From Acuticoccus sp. I52.16.1 (GTDB taxonomy: Bacteria > Pseudomonadota > Alphaproteobacteria > Rhizobiales > Amorphaceae): a DNA stretch of 64,000 bases. Of this stretch, positions 46,527-55,531 are shown piece after piece. The notes beneath the pieces are model-generated. The model did no database searches. It was not told the origin of the DNA and saw only the letters and a program-made list of their open reading frames with translations. Made by a program: the position numbers and the translations under genes. Position 1 is the stretch's first letter. Every line of letters begins with the position of its first letter. Where the stretch lies: assembly GCF_022865125.1 (NCBI RefSeq), contig NZ_CP094828.1:2845219-2909218 (forward strand), written 5' to 3'.

Positions 46527-47248
46527 GCGGGCACCCCCGCCAACTGGGCGAGCCAGTCGTGCACGGCGGCCACGTTCGCGAGGCGGTAGGGTGCGTCGGT
46601 CGCGCCCTCGCCCACCTTGATGCCGAAGCCGCCGACCGAGTTGGCGGCGCGAATTCCGTCTTCGTCCGTCACGTCGTCCCCAATGAAAATCGGTGTGCGG
46701 CCATGGAAGGGCGGCCGCTGCATGAATGATTGGACGGCGGCGCCCTTGTCGAACCCGCGCCGCTTGGCCTCCACCACCATCTTGCCGCAGATGAGATGGA
46801 GCGTTGCGAGGTCGGCGGTGGCTTGCTCCATCGCGTCGATCACGGTCTGCTCATGCGCCGGGTTGGCGCGGTAGTGCACCGCGAGGCCGGCGCCCTTGTC
46901 CTCCATCGAGACGCCGTCGCCCAGGAAGGGGAAGCGGGCGATCCGCTCGCGCAGCGTGTCCATCTCGGGCGGGGCGGGCTGATAGTGGATCTCGTCACCC
47001 GGTGCGGCGCGATGCTCCAGCCCGTGCATGCCGGCGGCGGCGATCGGGATACCGAGGAAGCCGTCGATATCTTCGATCTTGCGGCCGGAGACGACGGCGA
47101 TGGCGCCGGACGTGCGCGCCACGATGCGCTCGATCAGCGTATGCAGGCTCGGCGCGACCACGACACCGTCGGGACGATCGGCGATCTCGACGAGGGTCCC
47201 GTCGAAGTCGAGGAACAGCGCCGGACGTTCCGGCACGGGTGGGGTCAT
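46523..47248 (-). CDS. otsB: Trehalose-6-phosphate phosphatase
   Basis: A 241-residue HAD enzyme. The nucleophile motif is LFLDFDGTLVEI near residue 14, followed by VVSGRKIEDID and the FIGDDVTDEDG motif with the Mg ligands. The KRRGFDKGAAV stretch is the OtsB cap. It removes phosphate from the otsA product to give trehalose. It is the first gene of the block on the minus strand and is translationally coupled to the GH15 gene. Confidence 0.95.
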   Translation of the reverse strand: MTPPVPERPALFLDFDGTLVEIADRPDGVVVAPSLHTLIERIVARTSGAIAVVSGRKIEDIDGFLGIPIAAAGMHGLEHRAAPGDEIHYQPAPPEMDTLRERIARFPFLGDGVSMEDKGAGLAVHYRANPAHEQTVIDAMEQATADLATLHLICGKMVVEAKRRGFDKGAAVQSFMQRPPFHGRTPIFIGDDVTDEDGIRAANSVGGFGIKVGEGATDAPYRLANVAAVHDWLAQLAGVPA

Positions 47249-47428
47249 GCGTTCCGGCTCAACGGCTTGTCGGACGACCCCCAGTGGCCGCCGCACTGCA
47301 CCATGAACCTTCGGGCCTTGAGGGGCAACCGCGGAATATCGTTACAATCCTCCGGCATGGCCCCCGGGAGCGCGCGGCGAAAGTCAGGCGCAAGCCCGGC
47401 GCGTACAGGCCGACAGCGAAGGACCGAC

Positions 47429-48403
47429 ATGGACAGCCACATCCGATTCGCCCTCCACCTCTCGGGCGACGACCGCGGCACCGACATTCCCTCCGAGGAC
47501 GATGTCGCCACGCTGGTGGGCCGTGCGGCCCCGCTGTGGCTGCATCTCTCCGCCGACCATCCCGACACCGCCCAGTGGGTGGCCGAGCATCTCGCCTACC
47601 TCGCCCCTCCGGTGCGCGAGGCGTTGCTCGAGCCCGAGACGCGGCCCCGCGCCCTGTGGACCGGCTCCGGCCTCCTGGTGATCCTGCACGGGATCAACAT
47701 CAACGAGGGCGAGGACCCGGAGGACATGGTGCCCATCCGGCTGTGGCTCGACGAGCACCGCGTGGTCTCGCTGGCCACCTCGCGGCTGAGCGCCATCCGC
47801 CGGATCGCCGAGAACGTGCGTGCCGGCAGCGGCCCGCAGACCCCCTCGGCACTGCTCGCCGCGCTGGTGCGCGACGTGACCGACCGGATCGAGAGCCATG
47901 CGGGCGACCTGGAGGACCGGGTCGACGCGCTGGAGTCGCGCACCATCGCCGACCCCCGCGACGAGATCCGCAAGGACGTCGCCGACCAGCGGCTCGAGCT
48001 GACGGAGCTGCGCCGCTACATCCAGCCCCAGCGCGACGCTGTCGGCGCCATCGTCCACATCGCGCCGGAGATTCTGGCGGCGGAGGACCGCGCCGCGCTG
48101 CTGGAGCAGCACGACCAGCTCATGCGCGTCGCCGAGCAGCTCGAGGCGCAGCGCGAGCGGTTGCAGACCCTGCGCGACGAGCTCGGCAGCGCGCAGGCCG
48201 AGCGGCTCAACCGCAACCTCTACGTGGTCTCGGTGATCTCCTCGGTGTTCCTGCCGCTGGGGTTCCTCACGGGGCTGATGGGCGCCAACCTCGGCGGCAT
48301 CCCCGGCTCGGAATCGAGCGTCGGGTTCTGGGCCTTCACGTTGGTGTTGATGCTCATCGGCGCGGGCGTTCTGGTGGTGCTGCGGATCGCGCGGATCCTG
48401 TAG
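47429..48403 (+). CDS. zntB: ZntB-like CorA-family zinc transporter
   Basis: A 324-residue protein with the CorA layout but the ZntB pore wording: GLMGANLGGIPG after the first C-terminal span, instead of GMN. The funnel part contains LVILHGININEGEDPEDMV and the long helix TELRRYIQPQRDAV, typical of ZntB. A zinc/proton transport role is likely by family. The ATG at 47429 has AAGGA upstream. It is divergent from otsB and convergent with nth, 26 bases away. Confidence 0.85.
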   Translation: MDSHIRFALHLSGDDRGTDIPSEDDVATLVGRAAPLWLHLSADHPDTAQWVAEHLAYLAPPVREALLEPETRPRALWTGSGLLVILHGININEGEDPEDMVPIRLWLDEHRVVSLATSRLSAIRRIAENVRAGSGPQTPSALLAALVRDVTDRIESHAGDLEDRVDALESRTIADPRDEIRKDVADQRLELTELRRYIQPQRDAVGAIVHIAPEILAAEDRAALLEQHDQLMRVAEQLEAQRERLQTLRDELGSAQAERLNRNLYVVSVISSVFLPLGFLTGLMGANLGGIPGSESSVGFWAFTLVLMLIGAGVLVVLRIARIL

Positions 48404-48429
48404 CGCGGGCCCCCCGCCGCCGCCCCTCG

Positions 48430-49419
48430 TCAGGCGTGGGGCAGAGCGCGGCGGTCGGGCGCCTTGCACAGCTCGTAGATCACGCAGGCTTCGCACAGCG
48501 GACGGCGCGCCTTGCAGACATGCCGGCCGTGCAGGATCAGCCAGTGATGCGCCCCGCGCAGGAAGCGCTCGGGGACGATCTTCTCCAGCGCCTTCTCCAC
48601 GTCGTCCGGCGTCTTCCCCGGCGCCAGGCCGAGGCGGTTGCCGATGCGGAAGATGTGCGTGTCGACCGCGATCGTCGGCTCGCCGAAGGCGACGTTGAGG
48701 ACCACGTTCGCGGTCTTGCGGCCGACGCCGGGAAGCGCCTGCAGCGCCGCGCGGTCCTTCGGCACCTCGCCGCCGTGCGTGTCGATCAGCGCCTGCGACA
48801 GGGCGATCACGTTCTTGGCCTTGGTGTTGAAGAGGCCGATGGTCTTGATGAACTCGCGCAGCCGCTCCTCGCCGAGGGCGACCATCTTCCGCGGCGTGTC
48901 GGCCACGGGAAAGAGCGCGCGCGTCGCCTTGTTCACGCCGACGTCGGTCGCCTGGGCCGACAGTGCGACGGCGACCAGGAGGGTGTAGGGGTTGGTATAT
49001 TCCAGCTCGGTCCGGGGCTCGGGCAGGGCGTCGGCCAGGCGCTGGAACAGGGCGTCCGCCTCGGCCTTGGTGTAACGGCTGTTCTTCAGCGTCTTCGGCT
49101 TGGCGGGGGCCTTCGCGGGCGTGGCCTTCGCGGGCGTGGCCTTCGCGGGCGTGGCCTTCGCGGGTGTGGCCTTCGCGGGTGTGGCCTTCGCGGGTGTGGC
49201 CTTCGCGGGTGTGGCCTTCGCGGGTGTGGCCTTCGCGGGTGTGGCCTTCGCCGGCTCGGCGGGCGCCTCGCCGGGGAGGCCGCCGGGCGGGTGGCCCGCT
49301 TCGGCGGCCACGACGGCCTCGGCCTTGGCCGTACGCCGCGCTGTCGCGGCGGGCTTCGTGCCGCGGCGCGCCGGGGTCTTGGCGGTGCCCGTCTTCGGGG
49401 CCGGCTTCTTCTCGCTCAT
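48430..49419 (-). CDS. nth: Endonuclease III with an expanded N-terminal repeat tail
   Basis: A 329-residue base-excision DNA glycosylase/AP lyase. The helix-hairpin-helix is LPGVGRKTANVVLNVAFG, the catalytic Asp follows in VDTHIFRIGNRLG, and the 4Fe-4S ligands are spaced C-x6-C-x2-C-x5-C at the C-terminus. The first 110 residues are unusual: Lys/Ala/Pro-rich with nine PAKAT repeats coded by 15-base units. E. coli Nth has about 211 residues and no such tail. The ATG at 49419 overlaps the upstream binding-protein stop as ATGA. The tail may bind DNA non-specifically, like histone H1-type tails. Confidence 0.94.
   Translation of the reverse strand: MSEKKPAPKTGTAKTPARRGTKPAATARRTAKAEAVVAAEAGHPPGGLPGEAPAEPAKATPAKATPAKATPAKATPAKATPAKATPAKATPAKATPAKATPAKAPAKPKTLKNSRYTKAEADALFQRLADALPEPRTELEYTNPYTLLVAVALSAQATDVGVNKATRALFPVADTPRKMVALGEERLREFIKTIGLFNTKAKNVIALSQALIDTHGGEVPKDRAALQALPGVGRKTANVVLNVAFGEPTIAVDTHIFRIGNRLGLAPGKTPDDVEKALEKIVPERFLRGAHHWLILHGRHVCKARRPLCEACVIYELCKAPDRRALPHA
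49111..49245 (-). repeat. Nine 15-base tandem repeats in nth
   Basis: Nine consecutive units of CTTCGCGGG(C/T)GTGGC, read on the plus strand, encode PAKAT-type pentads on the minus strand. The first three units have C at position 10 and the last six have T. A tenth degenerate unit follows. The near-identity at the DNA level indicates recent expansion. Confidence 0.95.
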
Positions 49420-50615
49420 CGCAGGAAAGCCTCGTCCCAGACGCGCTCGATCACCGCCGTCCAGCTGACGTGCGGCTCGGCGAGCGTGGGAGCGTCGACG
49501 CCGACCTCCTCGTCGAACAGGGCGCGATCGGCCTCGGGGAGGCGCGCGACGGCGAGCACCGTGGGGTCGCCCCACACGTCGGGGTCGGCCTTGCGGGCCT
49601 GCGCCTCCGGCGACAGCAGGAAGTTCGCCACCACCAGCGCGCCCGCCTGATCCGCCGCGTTGAACGGGATCGCCACGAAGTGGACGTTGCCGATCGACCC
49701 GCCCGCGAACGCCGCGACCCGGCTCTCGGGGGGCAGCAATCCGTCGTTCACGCCGGCCACCGCGTCGGACGGGTTGCCGGTCAGCGCCAGCAGCAGCTCG
49801 CCGTCCGCATAGAGCCGGCGCACCTCGGCGACGCCCGCCGGGAACGCCGCGCCCTTGCGCCACAGGTTCGGATGAAGCCGCTGCAACACCGGGATCAGCG
49901 TGTCCCGCACCAGCGTCTCCGCACCGTCGCCGGCGGGGGCGTAGAGGATCTCGCGGTCGGGCACGAGGTCGAGGAGGAGCTGCTTGAGGAAGGTGGTTCC
50001 GGTGAAGTTGGGCGGCTGCGGGTAGGTGAAGCGGCCGGGGTTCGCCTCGGCGAACGCGATCAGCTCGTCCAGCGAACGCGGCGGCTCGGGCGTTCGCGCG
50101 GCATCGAAGACGGTGACGAGCTGGGCGCGGCCCCATGGGCTCTCCTGCCCCTTCACCGAGACGCCGAAGTCCCTGTCGATCGCCGCGCCGTAGAGGTCCA
50201 TATCGACGAGGGGGCGATTGGGAAGGGCCTCGGCCCATGGGTCCGGTCGCAGCAGGCCGTTCTCCTGCATGGCGACGAAGTTCTCGCCGTTGATCCATAC
50301 GAGGTCGACGGCGCCGTCCTCGTTCTCGCCGGCGGTCTTCTCGGCCAGCACGCGGGCGACCGCCTCGGCCGTGTCGGCGAGCTTCACCTGGTTCAGCGTG
50401 ACCCCGTAGCGCGCGGCCACCTCGTCGCCGACCCAGGCGATATAATCGTTGATGTGGGTTTCGCCGCCCCAGGCGTACCAGTCGACCGTCTGTCCCTCGG
50501 CCGCGGCCAGGACGGCGGGCCAGTCGGCGACGTCGGGGCCGCGCGTCTGGGCGGTGGCGGGGCCCGCGAGGGCGAGCGTCGCCGCGAGGACGGCGGGGAG
50601 GGCGAAGAGGCGCAT
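49416..50615 (-). CDS. YnjB-like ABC transporter substrate-binding protein
   Basis: A 399-residue periplasmic binding protein. Residues 1-22 form a Sec signal peptide (MRLFALPAVLAATLALAGPATA). The mature start VDWYAWGGETHINDYIAWVG, the DLVWINGENFVAMQENGLL stretch and EPHVSWTAVIERVWDEAF at the end match the E. coli YnjB group, whose ligand is unsettled (thiamine-like or iron-like binders have been proposed). No permease or ATPase gene is adjacent, so it is an orphan or works with a distant transporter. It lies three bases after dsbD and overlaps nth. Confidence 0.85.
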   Translation of the reverse strand: MRLFALPAVLAATLALAGPATAQTRGPDVADWPAVLAAAEGQTVDWYAWGGETHINDYIAWVGDEVAARYGVTLNQVKLADTAEAVARVLAEKTAGENEDGAVDLVWINGENFVAMQENGLLRPDPWAEALPNRPLVDMDLYGAAIDRDFGVSVKGQESPWGRAQLVTVFDAARTPEPPRSLDELIAFAEANPGRFTYPQPPNFTGTTFLKQLLLDLVPDREILYAPAGDGAETLVRDTLIPVLQRLHPNLWRKGAAFPAGVAEVRRLYADGELLLALTGNPSDAVAGVNDGLLPPESRVAAFAGGSIGNVHFVAIPFNAADQAGALVVANFLLSPEAQARKADPDVWGDPTVLAVARLPEADRALFDEEVGVDAPTLAEPHVSWTAVIERVWDEAFLR

Positions 50616-50618
50616 CGG

Positions 50619-52871
50619 TCAGCTCTCGAAGGCGGAGCGCAGCGTGGCGACGGTCAGGATCTGGGGCAGCACGAGGGGTGCGCCGTCGGCGGGAAAGTGG
50701 ACGTAGAGCGGAACGCCGGCGCGGCCGAACTCCTCGATGAACTCGGTCACCTCGGGGTCGCGCCGCGTCCAGTCCGCCTTGAGGTAGGTTACGTCGTTGC
50801 GGGTCAGTTCGTCGAGGAAATCCTCGCCCGAGAGGACGACCCGCTCGTTGACCTTGCAGGTGATGCACCACGCCGCGGTGACGTTGACGAAGACGGGCTT
50901 GCCCGCCGCGCGCAGGCTGGCGAGGCGGGCGGGTGAGTACGGCTCCTCGGCGCCTCGGTGCCCGGCGGTCAGGCCCAGCGGGCGCTCGCTCGCCGTGGCG
51001 GTCCCGGCGGTCGCGGCGGTCGCGGGCTGCAGCGCGGGCCATACCGCGACGATCGCGGCCGCCAGGCTGGCGACGGCGAGGCCCGAGGCGACGCGGTGCG
51101 AGGCGCCCGAGCCGCGCTGCGAGAGGCCGAACAGCCACGCCGCCATGGCCACGAAGACGAGCGCGGCCATCGCCGGCAGCAGCGACTCGACGCTGACCAG
51201 CTGCGCCAGCACCCAGAAGAGCCAGGCCGCCGTGAGGTAGAGCGGGAAGGCGAGCGCCTGCTTGAAGCGCACCATCCACATGCCGGGCCGCGGCAGGAGG
51301 CGGGCGGCTCCGGGGATCGCCGCCAGCACCACGAAGGGGAGCGCCAGCCCGACACCGAGCGCCGCGAAGACGCCGAGCGCGAAGAGCGGCGAGGCGACCA
51401 GCGCCGCCCCCATCGCCGGGGCCATGAAGGGGGCGGTGCAGGGCGTGGCCACCACCGCCGCGAGGAGCCCGGTGGAGAAGGCCGAGGCCGGACCGCTGCC
51501 GCCGCGTCCGCCGAGCCGGGTGAGCGTGGCGCCGATCTCGAACACGCCCGAAAGGTTGAGGCCGAAGGCGAACAGGACCAGCGTCATCGCCGCGACGAAG
51601 GCCGGGCTCTGCAACTGGAAGCCCCAGCCGACCGCCTCGCCCCCCGCCCGCAGTGCCAGCATCACCGCCGCGACGACCGCGAGGCTGACGAGGACGCCGG
51701 CCATGTAGGCCGCGCCGACCCCGGCGCGACGCCGCAAGGGTGCGTCGGCATGGGCGACGAGGCCGAGCACCTTCACCGCCAGCACCGGGAAGACGCACGG
51801 CATCAGGTTGAGGATCATCCCGCCCAGGAAGGCGAGGCCGAGCGCCTGCCAGAAGCCCAGGCCCGGCCCGTCGCCGCCGGCGAGAACCACCGGTGCCGGC
51901 CCCGCGAACGGCGCCGCGGCCGGCGGCGCGGCGGCGAGGGCCTGCGGGCGAGCGACGGCCTCGCCGGACGGCGCGGCGGCGGCGGCGGCGGCGGCGGGCG
52001 TGCCGGAGCCGGGGCTCGCCACGGGCGGCGTGGCGGTCGCTGCGGGAGGCACCGGGTCGGGCGTGCCGGTCGCCGTGATCTCGACGGCGCCGGATCGGGT
52101 GGTGAGGACACCGGCGAGCGTGCCGTCGAGCGGCTCTCCGGTGGACGTCAGCGTCAGTCGTGCGCCGTCCTCGCTCGCGGCCGCAGGCTGCGGGGCGACA
52201 TGGTCGAGCGCACGCCCGTCGAAGGCGAAGAAGTGCGCCCCCTCGGCCTGCGCGCCGGGCACGTCGAGCGTGATCGTGTCGCCGTCGCGGGTGTAGGTGG
52301 CGGCGACGTCGCTCGCCTGCGGCAGCGCCCACTCGGCCTGGACGAACGCGAAGGCGACCGTCGAATCGGGTTCGCTCGCCGCGCCGGTCGGGACCTCGAT
52401 CCGCGCCGTCCCGCTCGCCGGGATGCAGATCTTCTCGCACACCAGCCAGTCGGCCCGAACCGACACCAGCCAGGGCACGCCCGCCGGCCAGTCCGCCGGG
52501 ACGGTGAGGTCGGTGAGGAGGGTGAACTGGTCCGAGTAGCCGTGGTTCATCAGCGGCGGGTAGGGCAGGAGGCTCGGCGCCGGGAACCGCAGCGGCCCCG
52601 TCGCGCCGCCCTTGCCGACGTCCCATTCGAACACCGGGGGCCCGCCCGAATCGCCCGGATTGATCCAGTAGGTGTGCCACCCGTCGTCCAGCGTGTGGCG
52701 GATGGCGACGTCCACCTTGTCGCCCGGCGCGGTCACCGCGTTGCGCAGGAGGACGCGCGCCGAAAGGTGCTCCGCGTCGATGCGCGCGACCTCCTCCGCC
52801 TGGGCGGGAGGGGCGAGCGCCGCTGCACAGCACAGGAGGGCCGCTGCGGCGGCGAGACGGGGACCCAGCAT
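50619..52871 (-). CDS. Thiol:disulfide interchange protein (DsbD/ScsB-like)
   Basis: A 750-residue membrane reductase. A signal peptide at residues 1-23 is followed by the N-terminal domain with a Cys pair in WLVCEKICIP, an Ala/Pro-rich linker, an eight-span transmembrane domain with conserved Cys in LMPCVFPVL and ATPCTAPF, and a C-terminal thioredoxin domain with WCITCK. This is the electron path from cytoplasmic thioredoxin to periplasmic partners. The CxxxC N-domain and size resemble ScsB more than classic DsbD. The ATG at 52871 is the best start. It is the first gene of the scsB-binding protein-nth unit. Confidence 0.9.
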   Translation of the reverse strand: MLGPRLAAAAALLCCAAALAPPAQAEEVARIDAEHLSARVLLRNAVTAPGDKVDVAIRHTLDDGWHTYWINPGDSGGPPVFEWDVGKGGATGPLRFPAPSLLPYPPLMNHGYSDQFTLLTDLTVPADWPAGVPWLVSVRADWLVCEKICIPASGTARIEVPTGAASEPDSTVAFAFVQAEWALPQASDVAATYTRDGDTITLDVPGAQAEGAHFFAFDGRALDHVAPQPAAASEDGARLTLTSTGEPLDGTLAGVLTTRSGAVEITATGTPDPVPPAATATPPVASPGSGTPAAAAAAAAPSGEAVARPQALAAAPPAAAPFAGPAPVVLAGGDGPGLGFWQALGLAFLGGMILNLMPCVFPVLAVKVLGLVAHADAPLRRRAGVGAAYMAGVLVSLAVVAAVMLALRAGGEAVGWGFQLQSPAFVAAMTLVLFAFGLNLSGVFEIGATLTRLGGRGGSGPASAFSTGLLAAVVATPCTAPFMAPAMGAALVASPLFALGVFAALGVGLALPFVVLAAIPGAARLLPRPGMWMVRFKQALAFPLYLTAAWLFWVLAQLVSVESLLPAMAALVFVAMAAWLFGLSQRGSGASHRVASGLAVASLAAAIVAVWPALQPATAATAGTATASERPLGLTAGHRGAEEPYSPARLASLRAAGKPVFVNVTAAWCITCKVNERVVLSGEDFLDELTRNDVTYLKADWTRRDPEVTEFIEEFGRAGVPLYVHFPADGAPLVLPQILTVATLRSAFES

Positions 52872-53104
52872 GGACGCGAGCTTCTCCAGGTTGAACGTCG
52901 ACTTACGCCGCTTGGAGAGGGAGCGCAAAGCCGCCGGCCTCACGTTTGCGAGACCGGGCCGGACAGCCGGCCACCGGCCCCGCGATCCGGCGAGGTCCGG
53001 CGTGCGCCTGCGCTGCCATGCCCCAGCGGTCCGATCGGCGGGCGGCCTTGCCAGCGGGGCCGCCGCGCGCTCACCCTGCGGCAGATCGGCTGCGGAGGGA
53101 TGGT

Positions 53105-53494
53105 GTGGCGCTCGAATTCTCGATCGCGCTGTGGTGCGTGCTGGCGGCGGGCCTTCTCCCACTCCTCACCGTCTACCCCGCCAAATTCGACCGCAAGCTC
53201 GACAATCGCGATCCGAGCGCGCGCCATGCGCGGCAGACGGGCCTGCGTCGCCGCGCCTTCGCCGCCCACCGCAACGGGTTCGAGGCTTTCCCGCTCTTTG
53301 CCGTCGCCGTGATCGTCGCGGGGCTGACGGGGGCCGACCAGGCGCGCGTCGACGCGCTGGCGCTGGCCTTCGTGGCCCTGCGGGTTCTCTTTACGGTTGC
53401 GTATTTCGCCAACCTGTCGCTCGTGCGCTCCGGCCTCTTCGCCCTCGGCCTCGGCGTGACGATCGCGATTTATACCGCCGCCATATGGGCCTGA
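53105..53494 (+). CDS. MAPEG family membrane protein
   Basis: A 129-residue protein with about four hydrophobic spans. The RDPSARHARQTGLRRRAFAAHRNGFEAFPLFAVAV stretch (landmark, about residues 31-65) is the MAPEG motif, where the Arg/Asn/Glu residues shape the glutathione site in eukaryotic members. The bacterial function is unclear. The GTG at 53105 has GGAGGG a few bases upstream. It stands between the divergent dsbD gene and the yej genes. Confidence 0.85.
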   Translation: MALEFSIALWCVLAAGLLPLLTVYPAKFDRKLDNRDPSARHARQTGLRRRAFAAHRNGFEAFPLFAVAVIVAGLTGADQARVDALALAFVALRVLFTVAYFANLSLVRSGLFALGLGVTIAIYTAAIWA

Positions 53495-53632
53495 CGGATG
53501 GCCAGGGCCGCCGCGGCCGCGACGCCGCGACACACGCTTTGCGATTACATCTCGTTCAGACAGGGCCGTCGCGGGTTGCGCGGCGGCGCACCGCAGATAA
53601 TGTCCCCGGCCAGACAGATGTGGAGGTGTCAC

Positions 53633-55531
53633 ATGCGTGCCACGCTTTGGGCGCTCTTGATCTCGCTTGCCGTGGCCCCGAACGCGCTGGCTCAATCGAC
53701 GACGGACGGCGGCACCCCGCCCGCGGACGAGCCGGGCGCTGCGAGCGCGGCCGAGCCGCAGTGGCGCCACGCCAGCGCCCTCACCGGCGACCCCCGCTAC
53801 CCGCAGGGCTTCCCCCACTTCGACTATGTCGATCCGGACGCTCCCAAAGGCGGGCGCGTGCGCCTGGCCGACACGTCCGGCTACGACTCCTTCAATCCCA
53901 TCCTGCAGCGCGGCAACGCGGCGCCGGGCCTGTCGCTGATCTACGATCCGCTGATGACGCCCTCGATGGACGAGCAGGACATTTCCGCCGCCTACGGCCT
54001 GATCGCCGACAAGATGCGCTATCCGGACGACTTCGCCTGGGTGGAGTACCACATCGACCCCGACGCCAAATGGCACGACGGCACGCCGATCACCGCCGAG
54101 GACGTCGCCTGGACGTTGACGGCCGAGAAGGAGGCCGACCCCAACCGCGCCTTCTACTACAAGGACGTCGTCAGCGCCGAAGTGGTGGGCGACGGGGTGG
54201 TGCGGTTCACCTTCGCGCGGCCCGGCAATCGCGAGCTGCCGCACATCGTCGGGCAGCTCGAGCCGCTGCCGAAGGCGTGGTGGACCGGGACCGCGCCGGA
54301 CGGTTCGCAGCGCTCCATCGGTGAGGGCACGCTGGAGCCGCCGCTCGGGTCCGGCCCCTACAAGATCGCCCGTTTCGAGCCGGGCCGCTTCATCGAGTAC
54401 GAGCGCACGGACGACTACTGGGCCAAGGACCACCCGACCCAGGTCGGCACCAACAACTTCGACACCATGCGCTACGACGTCTACCGCGATCAGACCATCG
54501 TCGTGGAGGCCTTCAAGGGCGGCCGGTTCGACTGGCGCGCCGAAAACAGCGCCAAGAACTGGGCCACGGCCTACGAAAGCGACGCGCTGGCCCGCGGCGA
54601 CATCATCAAGGAAGAGTTTCCGATCCGCTCCACCGGGATGATGCAGGCGTTCGTCATGAACCTGCGCCTGCCGAAGTTCCAGGACGAGCGCGTCCGTCGC
54701 GCCCTCAACCTGATGTACGACTTCGAGACGCAGAAGCGCACCGTCTTCTACGACCAGTACGACCGCATCTCGTCCTATTTCATGGGGACCGACCTCGCCT
54801 CCACCGGCCTGCCGGAGGGGCAGGAGCTGGAAATCCTCGAGGAGGTGCGGGACCTCGTCCCGGAGAAGGTCTTCACCGAGCCCTATACCAACCCCGTCAA
54901 CGGCTCGCCCGAGGCGGTGCGCGAAAATGCCCGCGAGGCGGTGCGCCTCTTCCGCGAGGCGGGCTACGAGATCCGCGACCGCGTCATGGTCGACGCCGAG
55001 ACCGGCGCGCCCTTCACGATCGACTTCGTGGACAATTCCCCGGCGTCCGAGCGGTACGTGCTCCCCTACGCCAACAGCCTCAAGCTGATCGGCATCGAGA
55101 TGAACTTCCGCGTCATCGATTCGACGCAGTACGTCGAGAAGGTGCGCACCCGCGATTTCGAGATGACGACGCTGGCGTGGGGCCAGTCCAGCTCACCCGG
55201 CAATGAGCAGGCCTTCTTCTGGAGCTCCGAGGCCGCCGACCAGCCGCAGTCCCAGAACTACGCGGGCATCAAGGATCCGGGCATCGACGCGCTGATCCAG
55301 AAGGTGATCCTCGCCAAGGACCGCGACGAGCTGGTCGCCGCCACCCACGCGCTCGACCGCGTGCTCCTGGCGCACGATTACGTCGTGCCGCTGTTCTACT
55401 CGCCGAACCAGCGCACCGCGCGGTGGAACCTCTTCGGCCGTCCGGACAATATCCCGCCCTACGGCGCCCTGTTCCCGACGGTGTGGTGGTGGGACGCGGC
55501 GAAGGCGGCGGACGTGGAGCGCCGCCAGTGA
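53633..55531 (+). CDS. yejA: Peptide ABC transporter binding protein YejA (first copy)
   Basis: A 632-residue binding protein of the oligopeptide family (SBP_bac_5), specific for microcin C-like or other peptides. The signal peptide is of the Sec type: MRATLWALLISLAVAPNALA. The mature start HASALTGDPRYPQGFPHFDYVDPDAPKGG and YKIARFEPGRFIEYERTDDYW are YejA wording. GGAGGT seven bases before the ATG gives a strong translation signal. Its stop overlaps the GTG of the second copy. Two yejA genes in a row are known in Sinorhizobium. Confidence 0.92.
   Translation: MRATLWALLISLAVAPNALAQSTTDGGTPPADEPGAASAAEPQWRHASALTGDPRYPQGFPHFDYVDPDAPKGGRVRLADTSGYDSFNPILQRGNAAPGLSLIYDPLMTPSMDEQDISAAYGLIADKMRYPDDFAWVEYHIDPDAKWHDGTPITAEDVAWTLTAEKEADPNRAFYYKDVVSAEVVGDGVVRFTFARPGNRELPHIVGQLEPLPKAWWTGTAPDGSQRSIGEGTLEPPLGSGPYKIARFEPGRFIEYERTDDYWAKDHPTQVGTNNFDTMRYDVYRDQTIVVEAFKGGRFDWRAENSAKNWATAYESDALARGDIIKEEFPIRSTGMMQAFVMNLRLPKFQDERVRRALNLMYDFETQKRTVFYDQYDRISSYFMGTDLASTGLPEGQELEILEEVRDLVPEKVFTEPYTNPVNGSPEAVRENAREAVRLFREAGYEIRDRVMVDAETGAPFTIDFVDNSPASERYVLPYANSLKLIGIEMNFRVIDSTQYVEKVRTRDFEMTTLAWGQSSSPGNEQAFFWSSEAADQPQSQNYAGIKDPGIDALIQKVILAKDRDELVAATHALDRVLLAHDYVVPLFYSPNQRTARWNLFGRPDNIPPYGALFPTVWWWDAAKAADVERRQ

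Noticed and set aside
49111-49245. Possible CRISPR-like array
   Set aside because: Units are 15 bases, contiguous and in frame with nth; there are no spacers.
46804-49650. A 948-codon plus-strand frame antisense to otsB and nth
   Set aside because: Arg/Ala/Pro-rich translation with no domain; it overlaps zntB in a different frame and nth on the other strand.
48430-52833. A 4.4-kb minus-strand open frame across nth, the binding-protein gene and dsbD
   Set aside because: Only its last part is nth. The rest is the wrong frame of two genes with clear signal peptides and motifs; in GC-rich DNA stop codons are rare in shifted frames.
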